A DNA stretch of 64,000 nucleotides from Paludibacterium purpuratum (GTDB lineage Bacteria > Pseudomonadota > Gammaproteobacteria > Burkholderiales > Chromobacteriaceae): the NCBI RefSeq assembly GCF_004363805.1, contig NZ_SNZP01000006.1, positions 62,001 to 126,000 of the forward strand, read 5' to 3'. The position numbers and the translations under genes were made by a program. The notes under the pieces are model-generated. The model worked only from the letters and a program-made list of their open reading frames with translations, was not told the origin of the DNA and ran no database searches. Positions 45,921 through 55,566 of the stretch are shown piece after piece; the stretch's first letter is position 1; each line of letters begins with the position of its first letter.

Positions 45921-46226
45921 ATGTCCGCATACGTCGTTTTTACCCGCGAACGCACCACCGACGCCGCCGAACTGGATCGCTATAAGCAAAAGGCGCCGGC
46001 GGCACGCGAAGGACACGATTTGACTCCGCTAGCCTTCTATGGCGAATTCGAAGTGCTGGAAGGCGCGCCGATCGAGGGCGCCGTCATCCTGCGCTTTCCC
46101 GACATGGCCGCAGCGCGCGCCTGGTACCACAGCCCGGCCTACCAGGATGCCTTGACGCACCGCCTAAAGGGCGCGGACTACCGCGTGCTGCTGATCGAGG
46201 GTGTCGACGCCGCCGTTGCAAACTAG
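45921..46226 (+). CDS. DUF1330 protein
   Basis: 101 residues, beginning MSAYVVFTRERTTDAAELDR. The DUF1330 (dimeric alpha/beta barrel) pattern FYGEFEVLEGAPIEGAVILR and WYHSPAYQDALTHRLKGADY is present. These small proteins may be monooxygenase-like or isomerase-like; no function is known. It is co-oriented with the DJ-1-like gene, 11 nt away, so the two probably form an operon for stress or aldehyde handling. Confidence 0.82.
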   Translation: MSAYVVFTRERTTDAAELDRYKQKAPAAREGHDLTPLAFYGEFEVLEGAPIEGAVILRFPDMAAARAWYHSPAYQDALTHRLKGADYRVLLIEGVDAAVAN

Positions 46227-46298
46227 CCAACAGAGCCGCCGTCCCCATCGAATCGATGGGGACGTATCTCCGCCATCGCTATCCAATACCAAATTAAA

Positions 46299-46326
46299 GA
46301 CCTATAATTAGCTCAAGCAATAGGTC
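46299..46326. promoter_or_regulatory. Toxin-antitoxin operator
   Basis: An inverted repeat with GACCTAT (46299-46305) and ATAGGTC (46320-46326), 14 bp apart, surrounds the start of the toxin-antitoxin transcript; the -10-like TATAAT lies at 46303-46308. Antitoxins normally bind such repeats to repress their own operon. Confidence 0.65.
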
Positions 46327-46342
46327 AATAAAGGTATCGGTC

Positions 46343-46594
46343 ATGCACAAAATTCTGGCGAACAAGGTAGTCGGCATCAGCGAGCTGAAGACAAACCCCG
46401 CGGCAATCCTCACTGCCGCCGCGGAGGAGCCGGTCGCTATTCTCAACCGCAACAAACCTGCCGGATACATCATCAGCCCTGAGGTATGGGAGGCGATTGC
46501 GGATCGACTGGAAGACATCGAGCTGACCGCCATAGCCAACAAGCGCCTGAATGATGGCAACAAGCCGGTGAAGGTTTCGCTGGATGAGCTATGA
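46343..46594 (+). CDS. Antitoxin, Phd/YefM (StbD-like) type
   Basis: 83 residues. The N-terminus HKILANKVVGISELKTNPAA and EEPVAILNRNKPAGYIISPE (about residues 27-46) match Phd/YefM antitoxins such as StbD. It binds the operator upstream and neutralises the toxin. Its stop overlaps the toxin start by 11 nt, as normal for type II modules. Confidence 0.87.
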   Translation: MHKILANKVVGISELKTNPAAILTAAAEEPVAILNRNKPAGYIISPEVWEAIADRLEDIELTAIANKRLNDGNKPVKVSLDEL

Positions 46595-46871
46595 ACTGGT
46601 CTTCCACCCAAAGGCATTAGCCGAATTCAAGAAACTGGATCGTACGACGGCCGAGCAGTTCAAGGCCAAGTTGAAAGAGCGGCTGGAAGTCCCCCGGGTA
46701 CCGAACGCAAGGGTGAACGGAGGAAAAGATCTATACAAAATAAAATTGCGAACCGTGGGCTATCGACTGGTGTACCAAGTGCAAGACGAGCACATCCTGG
46801 TCCTGGTGCTGTCGGTCGGGAAACGAGAGCGCAATGCTGCGTACAAAGCAGCACTGGAGCGGGTGGACTAA
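46584..46871 (+). CDS. Toxin, RelE/ParE superfamily (StbE-like)
   Basis: 95 residues, beginning MSYELVFHPKALAEFKKLDR. The RelE fold elements PNARVNGGKDLYKIKLRTVG and YRLVYQVQDEHILVLVLSVG (about 59-78 and on) and the C-terminal GKRERNAAYKAAL are present. Such toxins are ribosome-dependent mRNA endonucleases. It overlaps the antitoxin and is co-transcribed. Confidence 0.87.
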   Translation: MSYELVFHPKALAEFKKLDRTTAEQFKAKLKERLEVPRVPNARVNGGKDLYKIKLRTVGYRLVYQVQDEHILVLVLSVGKRERNAAYKAALERVD

Positions 46872-46889
46872 CCATCCCTCTGGATCTGC

Positions 46890-47090
46890 TTATGCTGCCG
46901 GAACATCATCCGGCAGATCATCAAACCCCCAATCGCCATATTTGTACCAGTCCTCGCCCTGAATCTCCGAGGGATGCTGGGTACAGTTCGAGCCGTTGCC
47001 GCACTGCAAGGAATCGGCCGGGCAATACTTATCGCATCCCCAGCAGATGCGCTCCGGGTGGCGGGGCTGAAGGGGAAATCGCTTGGCCAT
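46890..47090 (-). CDS. DUF3079 small protein
   Basis: 66 residues, MAKRFPLQPRHPERICWGCD and on. The conserved DUF3079 pattern PERICWGCDKYCPADSLQCG with four cysteines, then HPSEIQGEDWYKYGDWGFDD, is complete. The cysteines may bind a metal. This family is common in proteobacteria and has no known function. It is convergent with the toxin gene. Confidence 0.85.
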   Translation of the reverse strand: MAKRFPLQPRHPERICWGCDKYCPADSLQCGNGSNCTQHPSEIQGEDWYKYGDWGFDDLPDDVPAA

Positions 47091-47120
47091 CGAATATAGA
47101 CGGCACGATTGCCGTGGTAT

Positions 47121-47777
47121 TTAGGGAATTGTTTTCAGAAAAGCAATGCGCTGGACGATCTTGTCGCGCCAACCGCTCGCAATCCCAGGCGTTCCGGCTA
47201 AACGCAGAAGCGCGTCGACCGCTGGCCGATGCTCGCGCCAAACCGACATGGCCTCATAAAGCGTATGGGCATCGGCGTTGGACTCGACCAGATCGAGCGT
47301 ACCCCCGGGGGTGACGCGGCCGGTACGCACCACACGCCAATACCAGCCGGTCTTGAGCGTCTGTGCGATATAAGCCGCCATGCCGTCGCAGGCAAAGCGT
47401 TCGTCGATTTTCCAACAAGGGTTGCGCGGCTGGCAGACCTGCAGCAAGGTGTCGCCCAGTCGCCAGATATCGCCGATGCGAACCTGCCTCTCATCGAGAT
47501 CGGCGGACAGGTTTTCGCCCAGCGAACCGGCAACCAGGCTGGCCGCCGCCTCGGGAAATTGGCGGGCCAACGTTTCGTAATGCCCGACAGGATAGAGATG
47601 AACCGCCTTCTCCGGCCCGCCATGAAAGCGCCGGTCGGCTTGCACATCGCCCGCGAAGCCCTCGACGCCCAGTTCGAGCGGCCCCGTCGCCAAGGCCTTG
47701 TACATGCCGGTCAGACTGCCGGACTCCGGCAGCCGCGAAATGCCGCCAATGAAGATCGATACACAAGCCGTGGTCAC
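47121..47777 (-). CDS. MOSC-domain protein, YiiM-like
   Basis: 218 residues from the GTG at 47777, which has GAGGG 8 nt upstream; a TTG 15 nt further up is possible. The MOSC domain has VQADRRFHGGPEKAVHLYPV (about residues 45-64), then GSLGENLSADLDERQVRIGD and the conserved molybdenum-ligand region QVCQPRNPCWKIDERF with Cys. YiiM-type proteins reduce N-hydroxylated bases using the molybdenum cofactor. It stands alone. The C-terminal extension is the 3-alpha domain. Confidence 0.8.
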   Translation of the reverse strand: MTTACVSIFIGGISRLPESGSLTGMYKALATGPLELGVEGFAGDVQADRRFHGGPEKAVHLYPVGHYETLARQFPEAAASLVAGSLGENLSADLDERQVRIGDIWRLGDTLLQVCQPRNPCWKIDERFACDGMAAYIAQTLKTGWYWRVVRTGRVTPGGTLDLVESNADAHTLYEAMSVWREHRPAVDALLRLAGTPGIASGWRDKIVQRIAFLKTIP

Positions 47778-47980
47778 TGCCGATACCCTCAAGCTGGTTT
47801 GATGACAGGCAACGCCGGGAACGCGCCGATAGGAAAGATGCTCGCCGTGCCGATGGCAAGGCTATTTCTGTCTTGGTGGCGCGGCAGCGGCCTCTTTTGT
47901 GACACCAGCATAAATCATGTCGGTGAACAATGCAGCACGTACACTGGCAGCGCGAGAGCAAGCAAAGGGGATAATCATGT

Positions 47981-48068
47981 TGGTGCCCGAGACCGGACTC
48001 GAACCGGTACAGCAGTTTCCCGCCGGCGGATTTTAAGTCCGCTGTGTCTACCATTTCACCACTCGGGC
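47981..48068 (-). tRNA. tRNA-Leu (UAA)
   Basis: 88 nt with encoded CCA (47981-47983). Acceptor GCCCGAG pairs with CTCGGGC. The anticodon loop is C-U-UAA-A-A with the anticodon at 48033-48035, closed by GCGGA/TCCGC. The GTTCGAGTCC T-loop is present, and the long variable arm with CGGCGGGAAACTGCTG is of the leucine type. Confidence 0.95.
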
Positions 48069-48305
48069 AGAGAGACGCCAGCCTGGAGCCAGCGTGTGAA
48101 GACTGGCGATTGTATGTGGCGGAGCCCCTTCGTGGCAAGTCGGGCAATGATTTCGATGCGGTGTTGCATTCTTGAGCAAATGTTAAGCATCGTTCACTTA
48201 ACATTGTCCTGAAATTGTCCTGAAACCTTGAGCCGCGTATCGACGTGCGATAACATACCAAGCGTGGGAATTATTCCCACCCAATTTCACACAAGACGAT
48301 ACACG

Positions 48306-49916
48306 ATGCCAACGCCGCTGACGACCACCCTACTCCATCGACGAGACTGCCCTCAATGCGAGGCGACGGCCCCGAAGTTCGGTGCGCACACGCTACTATG
48401 CCGATGGCGGCAGCTGCGGCAACAAGCCGGCCAAGCATGGTCGGCCGGGACGGCGCGTTTTGCCGATTGCGTCATCGATCGACCGGCGTTGTTTTGCCTG
48501 TTGAGCGTCATCGTCTGGTATCTGATCAGCCAAGTGGCGTTCACCAATCTCGATACCTACGGCGACATGATCGAAGCCTATGTCTTCACCCCCAACTGGG
48601 AGCTCGGCACCTTCAAGCATCCGCCGCTGACCGGCTGGGTGGCCAAGGCCTGGTTCGCGTTCATGCCGCATACCGTTTGGGCGTTCTATCTGCTCTCCTG
48701 CATTGGCGTGCTGATCGGCATGCTGGGCGCCTTGCGGCTCGCCGACGAATTCATTCCCCGCGACCGCCGTACGCTGGTCCTGATGGCGCTCAGCCTGACG
48801 ATGCCGTTCAGCACATTGGCGTACAAGTTCAACGCCAACAGTATCCTGCTGCCGATTTGGCCCTGGCTGGCACTGATGTTCGTGCGTTCCCTGCGCGGCA
48901 GGCACTGGGGCTATGCACTAGGGCTGGGCATATTGTCGGCTTTGGGCATGCTTGGCAAGTACTACACCGGCGTGCTGCTGGTCAGCATGCTGATTGCGGC
49001 GCTGGCGACGCACAGCGGCCGGCGCTGGCTGATGACGCCGGCACCATGGCTGGCGTTGGCCGTCTTTGCGCTCTGCCTGCTACCGCATGCGCTGTGGGAG
49101 CTGCGTCATGGCGAATCGACGGTGCAGTACGTCGGTCGCAAGGCGGATCATCATGTGGACTGGAAACACCTGTTCAGCTTCCTGCTCTCGCCGATTGGCT
49201 ACTGTGGCCTGGCATGGCTGTTACTGCTTGCCTGCGGCTTCCGGGGATCGCTGCTCGAACGGGCGCGCGCGTCGTACCGTCGGCATACCGATGGCGACGA
49301 CGTCCTGTTCTGGTTGACCCTCTCGCCGCTCGCCATTACGGCGCTGTTCGCGCTCAGCGGCTACGTCAAGATCGCATTGCACTGGTCGATTCCGCTAGCC
49401 TACCTGTTCCCGCTGTTCTGGCTCACTCGCGCCACCGACTGGCAGCCGGCCCGTGCGCGCGAACTACTGCGTGCCCTACCGGCCGTCTGGCTGGGACTGT
49501 TGCTGCTAGCGGCGGCTTTCAACGCCGGTCAGGCGTTCAGCGGCAAGGCGTGCCACTACCGCGACGATGCCGATGCCGCGCGCGCCATCCTGGCCGCGCG
49601 ACCGGGCAAGCCGCCGGCCTGGGTGGGAGGCAGTTGGCCGGAAGTGGCTATCGTGCCGTTCTTCGCCGATACCTCGGTGCGCGTGGTGCCGGGCGTACCG
49701 GATCGCCTGCCGGCCGGCGTGACGCCGGTGGCCAACTGGCGCGGTCAAGCGGGGGCGCTGCTCTGCCGCCCGGATGATCTATCTTGCCAACGGCAGGCAA
49801 CGGACTGGTTGCGACAACAGGGCCGCTCGGGCCAAGCGGTCGATATCCGCGTGGTTCGCCAAGGCTGGATGTACCCGCTGGCGGTCCCCACGCATTATCT
49901 CGTCTATTGGTATTGA
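48306..49916 (+). CDS. GT39-type membrane glycosyltransferase
   Basis: 536 residues from the ATG at 48306. About ten to twelve membrane segments. The first external loop has FTNLDTYGDMIEAYVFTPNW (about residues 77-96) and then TFKHPPLTGWV, like ArnT/PMT-type lipid-linked sugar transferases. LLPIWPWLALMFVRSLRGR is in the middle. It could add a sugar to lipid A or another envelope lipid, but the substrate is unknown. It is after a region that contains tRNA-Leu on the other strand. Confidence 0.8.
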   Translation: MPTPLTTTLLHRRDCPQCEATAPKFGAHTLLCRWRQLRQQAGQAWSAGTARFADCVIDRPALFCLLSVIVWYLISQVAFTNLDTYGDMIEAYVFTPNWELGTFKHPPLTGWVAKAWFAFMPHTVWAFYLLSCIGVLIGMLGALRLADEFIPRDRRTLVLMALSLTMPFSTLAYKFNANSILLPIWPWLALMFVRSLRGRHWGYALGLGILSALGMLGKYYTGVLLVSMLIAALATHSGRRWLMTPAPWLALAVFALCLLPHALWELRHGESTVQYVGRKADHHVDWKHLFSFLLSPIGYCGLAWLLLLACGFRGSLLERARASYRRHTDGDDVLFWLTLSPLAITALFALSGYVKIALHWSIPLAYLFPLFWLTRATDWQPARARELLRALPAVWLGLLLLAAAFNAGQAFSGKACHYRDDADAARAILAARPGKPPAWVGGSWPEVAIVPFFADTSVRVVPGVPDRLPAGVTPVANWRGQAGALLCRPDDLSCQRQATDWLRQQGRSGQAVDIRVVRQGWMYPLAVPTHYLVYWY

Positions 49917-49970
49917 TTGCCGACCCGGGGCGCGACAGCCCCGGCAACACGATCGCTATCGTCTCGACAT

Positions 49971-51194
49971 TTACGGCGCATCCGACAAGTAGCGTGTCGG
50001 ATCGAGATTCCACTTGCGCGGGTCTTCGTAGCCGACGATGCGGTCGCCGCCGCCAGCGCCGAACGGACGCGACAAATCGATCAACTGGGTGGGAATGTGC
50101 AGGTTGGAGTGAGTGGAAAAGAAGGCTCGCACCTTGGGTTTGAGTACTTCGTGCTCGTGCGGCTCGACCACCACGGCGATACGCCCGCTCTCCAGCTTGA
50201 CCAGCGTACCGACCGGGTAGATGCCGATGGCGGTCATGAAGGCGCGCATCAGATCGGGGTCGAAATGATGACGGCTCCACTCCCACATTTTTTTCAGCGC
50301 CGCGGTCGGCGGCATGGCGGTATGGTAGCAACGATCCGAAGTGATGGCGTCGTAGACGTCGGCGATGGCCGCCATGCGCGCCATGCGGCTGATGGTCTCG
50401 CGCCCCTGGCCATGCGGGTAGCCGCTGCCGTCTAGCCGCTCATGGTGGTTGAGCGCCACATCCAGCGCCTCGTGCGGAATGCCTTCCAGCATCTGCAAAA
50501 TTTCCAGCCCGTGCTTCGGGTGGCGTTTCATCACATCGTATTCGTATTCGGTATAGCGGCCCGGTTTGTTGAGAATCTCCACCGGCACCCGCACCTTGCC
50601 GATATCGTGCAGCAAACCGCCGACACCCGCTTGATGCAAGGTGGCACGGTCGCAATTGAGGGCATAGCAAAAAGTGACCATCATGGCGCTCACCGCCACC
50701 GAGTGCACCAAGGTGTAGTCGTTCTGCGCGCGAACGCGCAACAACAGCATCAGGGCGCTATCGTTGCGCAGGATGCTCTCGATGATCTCGCCCACCAACT
50801 GGTTGACTTCTTCCAGGTTGATGGCCTTGCCCATTTTGGCGTCCTGCATGACCGAGCGGATGATACGGGTGGCGCGGGCGCGCAGTCTGCGCGCATTGGG
50901 CAGTTCCTCGGCCACGGTGGTGCAGCGATAGGGCGCCTCGCTGCTGACCGCCGCCTGCATTTCCTCCATCAACTGCTGGTTGACTTCGGCTTCGGTCGGC
51001 GCGTCGGCATCGTCCAGCCCGCGCGAGGTGTCGATATACAATTCGTGAATGCCGGCGCCGATGATCTTTTCGACCATGCTCTCCTCGGTCACCAGAAAAC
51101 GGTTCCGCAGGAAGGGATGCGACATCCAACCCGAATTGAGGTTGTGCAGAAACATGCCCGGGCGCAAGCGCTCGACGGGGATTTTCTTGATCAT
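49971..51194 (-). CDS. HD-GYP cyclic di-GMP phosphodiesterase
   Basis: 407 residues. The N-terminal DUF3391 domain starts MIKKIPVERLRPGMFLHNLN. The HD-GYP domain has LLHDIGK (His196, Asp197), the NHHERLDGSGYP box (GYP at 258-260), and AAIADVYDAITSDRCYH. It hydrolyses c-di-GMP to GMP; all metal ligands seem present. It is transcribed away from the ABC gene. A link to flagellar or surface behaviour is likely but only inferred. Confidence 0.93.
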   Translation of the reverse strand: MIKKIPVERLRPGMFLHNLNSGWMSHPFLRNRFLVTEESMVEKIIGAGIHELYIDTSRGLDDADAPTEAEVNQQLMEEMQAAVSSEAPYRCTTVAEELPNARRLRARATRIIRSVMQDAKMGKAINLEEVNQLVGEIIESILRNDSALMLLLRVRAQNDYTLVHSVAVSAMMVTFCYALNCDRATLHQAGVGGLLHDIGKVRVPVEILNKPGRYTEYEYDVMKRHPKHGLEILQMLEGIPHEALDVALNHHERLDGSGYPHGQGRETISRMARMAAIADVYDAITSDRCYHTAMPPTAALKKMWEWSRHHFDPDLMRAFMTAIGIYPVGTLVKLESGRIAVVVEPHEHEVLKPKVRAFFSTHSNLHIPTQLIDLSRPFGAGGGDRIVGYEDPRKWNLDPTRYLSDAP

Positions 51195-51553
51195 CTTGAC
51201 CGACGCCGGTTAGAAAGTTGACAAAGGGACAGCCTGGAAATCCGGGGTGCCGCTGGCATGCCGTGCAACTGACGAAGCCACGATCCTACCGCAAACAATT
51301 CATAAAGTTAAATAACATTCTGGTGCGACCTTTGCCCCGGATCAAACGCACTCGTATAACATTTAATACTGATCCAGCCCGTTCGCCGCCAAAAAATCAT
51401 TAAAGATGGCAGACGTCATTAACAAGCAATCGTTTAAAAGCACAAATTAATTAATACACTCAAATTTAAGCCCTGTCCTGCCAGTCAACGCCAATCACTA
51501 TGCTAGTATCACAAACTATGCGATGTAATCATCCAAAATAAGAAAGGCAATCG
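51195..51553. other. AT-rich intergenic region between HD-GYP and YddA-like genes
   Basis: 359 nt with no gene. It is AT-richer than its surroundings, especially 51380-51480, and must contain two divergent promoters. No clear operator palindrome, riboswitch or terminator was found. Confidence 0.45.
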
Positions 51554-53335
51554 ATGGATTGGCGTCAAGAACTACTCGCCAGCGGCCTTTGGCTGCTTAA
51601 AACTTACCTGATCGTCGTGTTGTTGTGCACCGGCAGCGTCATGTTGTTAATACGCAGCACGCAGTGGGGCAAGCAGTTCTGGAAATTGACCGGCAGCTAC
51701 TTCTCGCCGCGTCGTCATCCGCGCGTACTCGGCATACTGGCACTGGTTCTGCTGCTCACCTTGCTGGCGGTTCGGGTCAATGTCCTGTTCTCCAATTGGT
51801 ATAACGGCTTCTATACCGCCATGCAGCAGTTGAACGAATCGGCGTTCTGGCGCGAGCTGTTGGTATTTTGCGTACTGGCCGCCGTTCACGTGGTGCGCAG
51901 TCTGCTGGACTTCTACGTCGGTCAGAGTTTCAACATTCACTGGCGCGAATGGCTCAACGAACATCTGCTAAACCGTTGGCTTGAGCGCCAAGCCTATTAT
52001 CGCAGCCAGTACCTCGACAATCCGGCCGACAACCCCGACCAGCGTCTGCAACAAGACATCGCGAGCCTGGTCAGCGGCTCGCTGGCCCTGTCGACGGGGG
52101 TGGTCAACGCGCTGGTTTCCATCGTCGCCTACACCTTTATTCTATGGGGTCTATCCGGCGTATTGCCGCTGTTCGGCCATGAGATTCCACGCGGCATGGT
52201 GTTCGCCATCTTCATCTATGTATTGATCGCCACCCTGTTCGCCTTCCGTATCGGCCGGCCGCTGATTAGGCTGAACTTCCTCAACGAGCAGTTGAATGCC
52301 GACTATCGTTACGCGCTGGTGCGAGTGCGCGAATACGCGGAAAACATGGCGTTCTATTGCGGCGAAAAAGTCGAGGGAGCACTACTGCGCAGCCGCTTCG
52401 GCGCGGTCATCGCCAACGCTTGGCGCATCGTGTATCGGTCGCTGAAGTTCCAAGGTTTCAACTTCGTTGTCAGCCAAACGGCCGTGGTATTTCCGTTCAT
52501 CATCCAGGCCAAGCGCTTCTTCTCGAAGCAGATCACCCTGGGCGACATGATGCAGACGGCGCAAGCGTTCTCCACCTTGCACGATAGCCTGTCCTTCTTC
52601 CGCCAGGCTTACGACGATTTCGCCTCTTACCGCGCCGTACTGAACCGGCTGTCGGGCTTCGATCAGGCGATCGATCAGGCCAATGCATTGCCCGTGCCGC
52701 AGCGTCGCGAAGAAGGGGCGCGCGTGGCCCTGGAAAACCTGACCGTGCGCCGGCCGGACGGACGACCGTTGGTGGCGGATGCCGCGCTGGAAGTGCGCGC
52801 CGGCGAGCCGCTGTTGATCCGTGGCCGCTCCGGCGTCGGCAAGACCACGCTGTTGCGCGCCATGGCGGGGTTATGGCCCTATTGCGAAGGCCGGATCGTG
52901 CGCCCCGAACAACATGTGATGTTCCTGTCGCAAAAACCCTATCTGCCGCTCGGTACGCTGCGCGATGCGTTGTACTACCCCAACCCGACCACCGCCGACG
53001 ACAAGGCGGCGCGCCAGGCGCTGATCGATGTGCAGTTGGAGTACCTGGTCGAGCGCTTGGACGAGGCCGCCGACTGGAGCCACATCCTATCGCTGGGCGA
53101 GCAACAACGCCTGGCCTTCGGCCGTCTGCTCGTCGGCCAGCCCCAGGCGGCATTCCTCGACGAGGCGACCTCGGCCATGGATGAAGAGCTTGAGCAAGCG
53201 CTGTACAGCATGCTGTGCGAGAGCCTGCCGCAAGCGGTTCTGGTCAGTGTCGGGCACCGCAGCACGCTGCTGCGGCACCATCCACGGCAATTGCTGCTAC
53301 AAGGCGAAGGCCGGTGGGCCTTGGCCGGCGCTTAA
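51554..53335 (+). CDS. ABC transporter, permease-ATPase fusion (YddA/SbmA-BacA-like)
   Basis: 593 residues. The N-terminal membrane domain (about 1-380) is of the SbmA/BacA family: LKTYLIVVLLCTGSVMLLIR and RVNVLFSNWYNGFYTAMQQL. The ATPase domain has Walker A GRSGVGKTT (about residues 417-425), the signature LGEQQRLAFGRLL and Walker B AAFLDEATSAMDE. SbmA-like proteins import peptides; the fused type YddA is similar but its substrate is unknown. Its stop overlaps the convergent phospholipase gene. Confidence 0.9.
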   Translation: MDWRQELLASGLWLLKTYLIVVLLCTGSVMLLIRSTQWGKQFWKLTGSYFSPRRHPRVLGILALVLLLTLLAVRVNVLFSNWYNGFYTAMQQLNESAFWRELLVFCVLAAVHVVRSLLDFYVGQSFNIHWREWLNEHLLNRWLERQAYYRSQYLDNPADNPDQRLQQDIASLVSGSLALSTGVVNALVSIVAYTFILWGLSGVLPLFGHEIPRGMVFAIFIYVLIATLFAFRIGRPLIRLNFLNEQLNADYRYALVRVREYAENMAFYCGEKVEGALLRSRFGAVIANAWRIVYRSLKFQGFNFVVSQTAVVFPFIIQAKRFFSKQITLGDMMQTAQAFSTLHDSLSFFRQAYDDFASYRAVLNRLSGFDQAIDQANALPVPQRREEGARVALENLTVRRPDGRPLVADAALEVRAGEPLLIRGRSGVGKTTLLRAMAGLWPYCEGRIVRPEQHVMFLSQKPYLPLGTLRDALYYPNPTTADDKAARQALIDVQLEYLVERLDEAADWSHILSLGEQQRLAFGRLLVGQPQAAFLDEATSAMDEELEQALYSMLCESLPQAVLVSVGHRSTLLRHHPRQLLLQGEGRWALAGA

Positions 53336-55386
53336 CGCCCGGTCGCCAACGCGGGATCGCTCCAACCATGCCGGCCGGTTTCCACCCGGCCGGCCAGGCG
53401 GCGCAGCCAATGCGACCGTCCCTCCAAGGTCACGCTCAGGTCGTACCAATCATCCCGATCCTGCACGCTCCATGGCAACTCGTAGCGCTGCCCCGGCGCC
53501 AGGGTCAGCCGACTCGCCGACGAAGCGCTGCCCGCCGCGGCGACCATCGCCACGCAGGGTTGGCTGCCGCGGTTGATCAGCACCAGGCGCAAAGCATGCT
53601 GCTGCGGATCCTCGTGCACGCGCAAATCCACCTTCGGATCGTCGTGCACCCCGCAGAACTCGCGCACAAAACCGTTCGGCCCGTGCACCACATAGCGGTA
53701 GCTCCCGTCGCCCAGCGGCTGATGCCAAGTATCCGACAGCCGCGAACGTGCGCCGACGGTGTAATGCCAAGGGCCATCCACCCGTTGCGGCGCATAAACG
53801 ATCAAACTCGCGCCCGCATCGCCGCGATTGACGAAGTTCAAGGTCAGCGCCCGCCCCGATTCGTCGACGCTCGCATAACAACCCAGACGGTAGGGCAAGG
53901 CGCGCGACGGGCGACGGCCAGGCTCCTGTCGCGGTAGTTGCGGCTTGGCGGGCGGGGTCGGCATAGCCAGTTGGCACGAAGCGGCGGCCTGCGACTGATA
54001 ATCGGCCGGATCGGGCAGGCTCGGCCAGGACAGATCGGAGTGGGAGAAATCGAAGGCCGAGGTGAGGTCGCCCGTGACGGCACGACGCCAAGGAGAGATG
54101 TTGGTCTCCTCGACACCGAATCGCCGTTCGATCAAGCGCAACACCGAGGTGTGATCGAACTGCTCCGAGCAGACCCAACCGCCCTTGCTCCATGGCGACA
54201 CCACCAGCATCGGCACCCGCACCCCCAGACCGATCGGCGTTTGCTGATAGCGCTCGCCATCGACACTGACCGTGCTTTTTCCTTGCTGCGCATTCAACGG
54301 CGGCACCGGGCACGGCATATGATCGAAGAAACCGTCGTTCTCGTCGTAGTTGATCAGGAACACCGTTTTGGCCCAAACATCCGGATTGGCCACGAGCGCG
54401 GCCAACAGGCGCGCGGTCAACGACTCGCCCAACGCCGGCGAATGCGCGGGATGCTCGCTAAGCCGCTCGGGTGCGACAATCCACGACACCTGCGGCAAAT
54501 TCCCGGTCTGCACATCGTGTGCGAAGGCCGACACCAGGTAGCTGGCGTCGGACGTGGCGGCATTGGCGCGCGTCGAGCCCGGCACAATCGAGCGGGCGCG
54601 GCGCCATGCTTCGCTTTGTCGATCCAAATTGCGAAACGCCTTGAAATAGGCCAAGGCGTTGTCGCCGTAGTTATCGTACTCCTGGTACACCTGCCAACTG
54701 ACACCGGCGCGTTGCAGGCGTTCCGCCATGGTGGTCCAGGTATAGCCGGCATAGCCGGCCCGGTCGTTGGCCATGTCGGCGGTATTGTTGCCATCGTCGT
54801 CGTTGTTCACGTGCTGCCCGCAGGTACCGCTGAACAAGTACAACCGGTTGGGATCGGTCGGCCCCTGAACCGAGGCGTGATAGCCATCGCAGATGGTGAA
54901 AGCATCGGCCAAGGCGTGATAGAACGGAATATCCTGCCGAGTGAAGTGCCCCATGCACAGCGGGGTTTTGAGCCAGGCCCAGGCATCGTGGTTACGCCAA
55001 ATGGTTTGCGATACTTTCCAGCTGTGATCCAGGCTATGCAGGCACAGCGCACTGCTCGCGCGGCTATCCAGATGAAAAGGCAGTACCCGATTGCCGGCCG
55101 GCCCCGGCAACCAAGGCTGATAGAACACCGGCTTGCCGCCGGGCAGCGGAATAGGCTGTGGATCGCCAAAGCCCCGCACCCCGCGCAGGGTGCCGAAGTA
55201 ATGGTCGAACGAGCGGTTCTCCTGCATCAGGATCACAATGTGTTCGACATCCCTCAAGTCGCCATACCGGTTGGCCCCCGGCAACGACAAGGCGCGTAAA
55301 ATCGGTGCGCTCAATGCGCCTTGCAAAGCGCTCGCCCCCATGGCGGCCGCCATACCCTTCAGAAACATGCGTCTATTCGCCTGCAT
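53332..55386 (-). CDS. plcN: Phosphocholine-specific phospholipase C, Tat-exported (PlcN-like)
   Basis: 684 residues. A Tat signal with NRRMFLKG (residues 4-11) and then AAMGASALQGALSAP. The phosphoesterase domain begins ILMQENRSFDHYFGTLRGVR (about 52-71), the catalytic loop of the acid-phosphatase/phospholipase C superfamily. The C-terminal 200 residues are two repeats of DUF756 (e.g. NFVNRGDAGASLIVYAPQRV and VLINRGSQPCVAMVAAAG). It hydrolyses phosphatidylcholine at the outer surface; hemolytic or non-hemolytic type cannot be told. Confidence 0.92.
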   Translation of the reverse strand: MQANRRMFLKGMAAAMGASALQGALSAPILRALSLPGANRYGDLRDVEHIVILMQENRSFDHYFGTLRGVRGFGDPQPIPLPGGKPVFYQPWLPGPAGNRVLPFHLDSRASSALCLHSLDHSWKVSQTIWRNHDAWAWLKTPLCMGHFTRQDIPFYHALADAFTICDGYHASVQGPTDPNRLYLFSGTCGQHVNNDDDGNNTADMANDRAGYAGYTWTTMAERLQRAGVSWQVYQEYDNYGDNALAYFKAFRNLDRQSEAWRRARSIVPGSTRANAATSDASYLVSAFAHDVQTGNLPQVSWIVAPERLSEHPAHSPALGESLTARLLAALVANPDVWAKTVFLINYDENDGFFDHMPCPVPPLNAQQGKSTVSVDGERYQQTPIGLGVRVPMLVVSPWSKGGWVCSEQFDHTSVLRLIERRFGVEETNISPWRRAVTGDLTSAFDFSHSDLSWPSLPDPADYQSQAAASCQLAMPTPPAKPQLPRQEPGRRPSRALPYRLGCYASVDESGRALTLNFVNRGDAGASLIVYAPQRVDGPWHYTVGARSRLSDTWHQPLGDGSYRYVVHGPNGFVREFCGVHDDPKVDLRVHEDPQQHALRLVLINRGSQPCVAMVAAAGSASSASRLTLAPGQRYELPWSVQDRDDWYDLSVTLEGRSHWLRRLAGRVETGRHGWSDPALATGR

Positions 55387-55566
55387 TCGTCCTCCTTTCT
55401 TAGTTTCGCTCTCGTTGAACTACCGCTGAATCAAAGAACAAGGCAGCCGGAATGGCCATGGCCATCCGACCAGTTTACTTAGCCGTCATCGCGCGAAAAC
55501 CACGGGTTGTCACTACCGAGACGGCTAGATACACTGACAGTATGCAATGACAAATAGTTATCATTT

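Noticed and set aside
47491-48261. Long minus-strand frame across the tRNA-Leu
   Set aside because: It runs through the tRNA gene and overlaps the MOSC gene in another frame.
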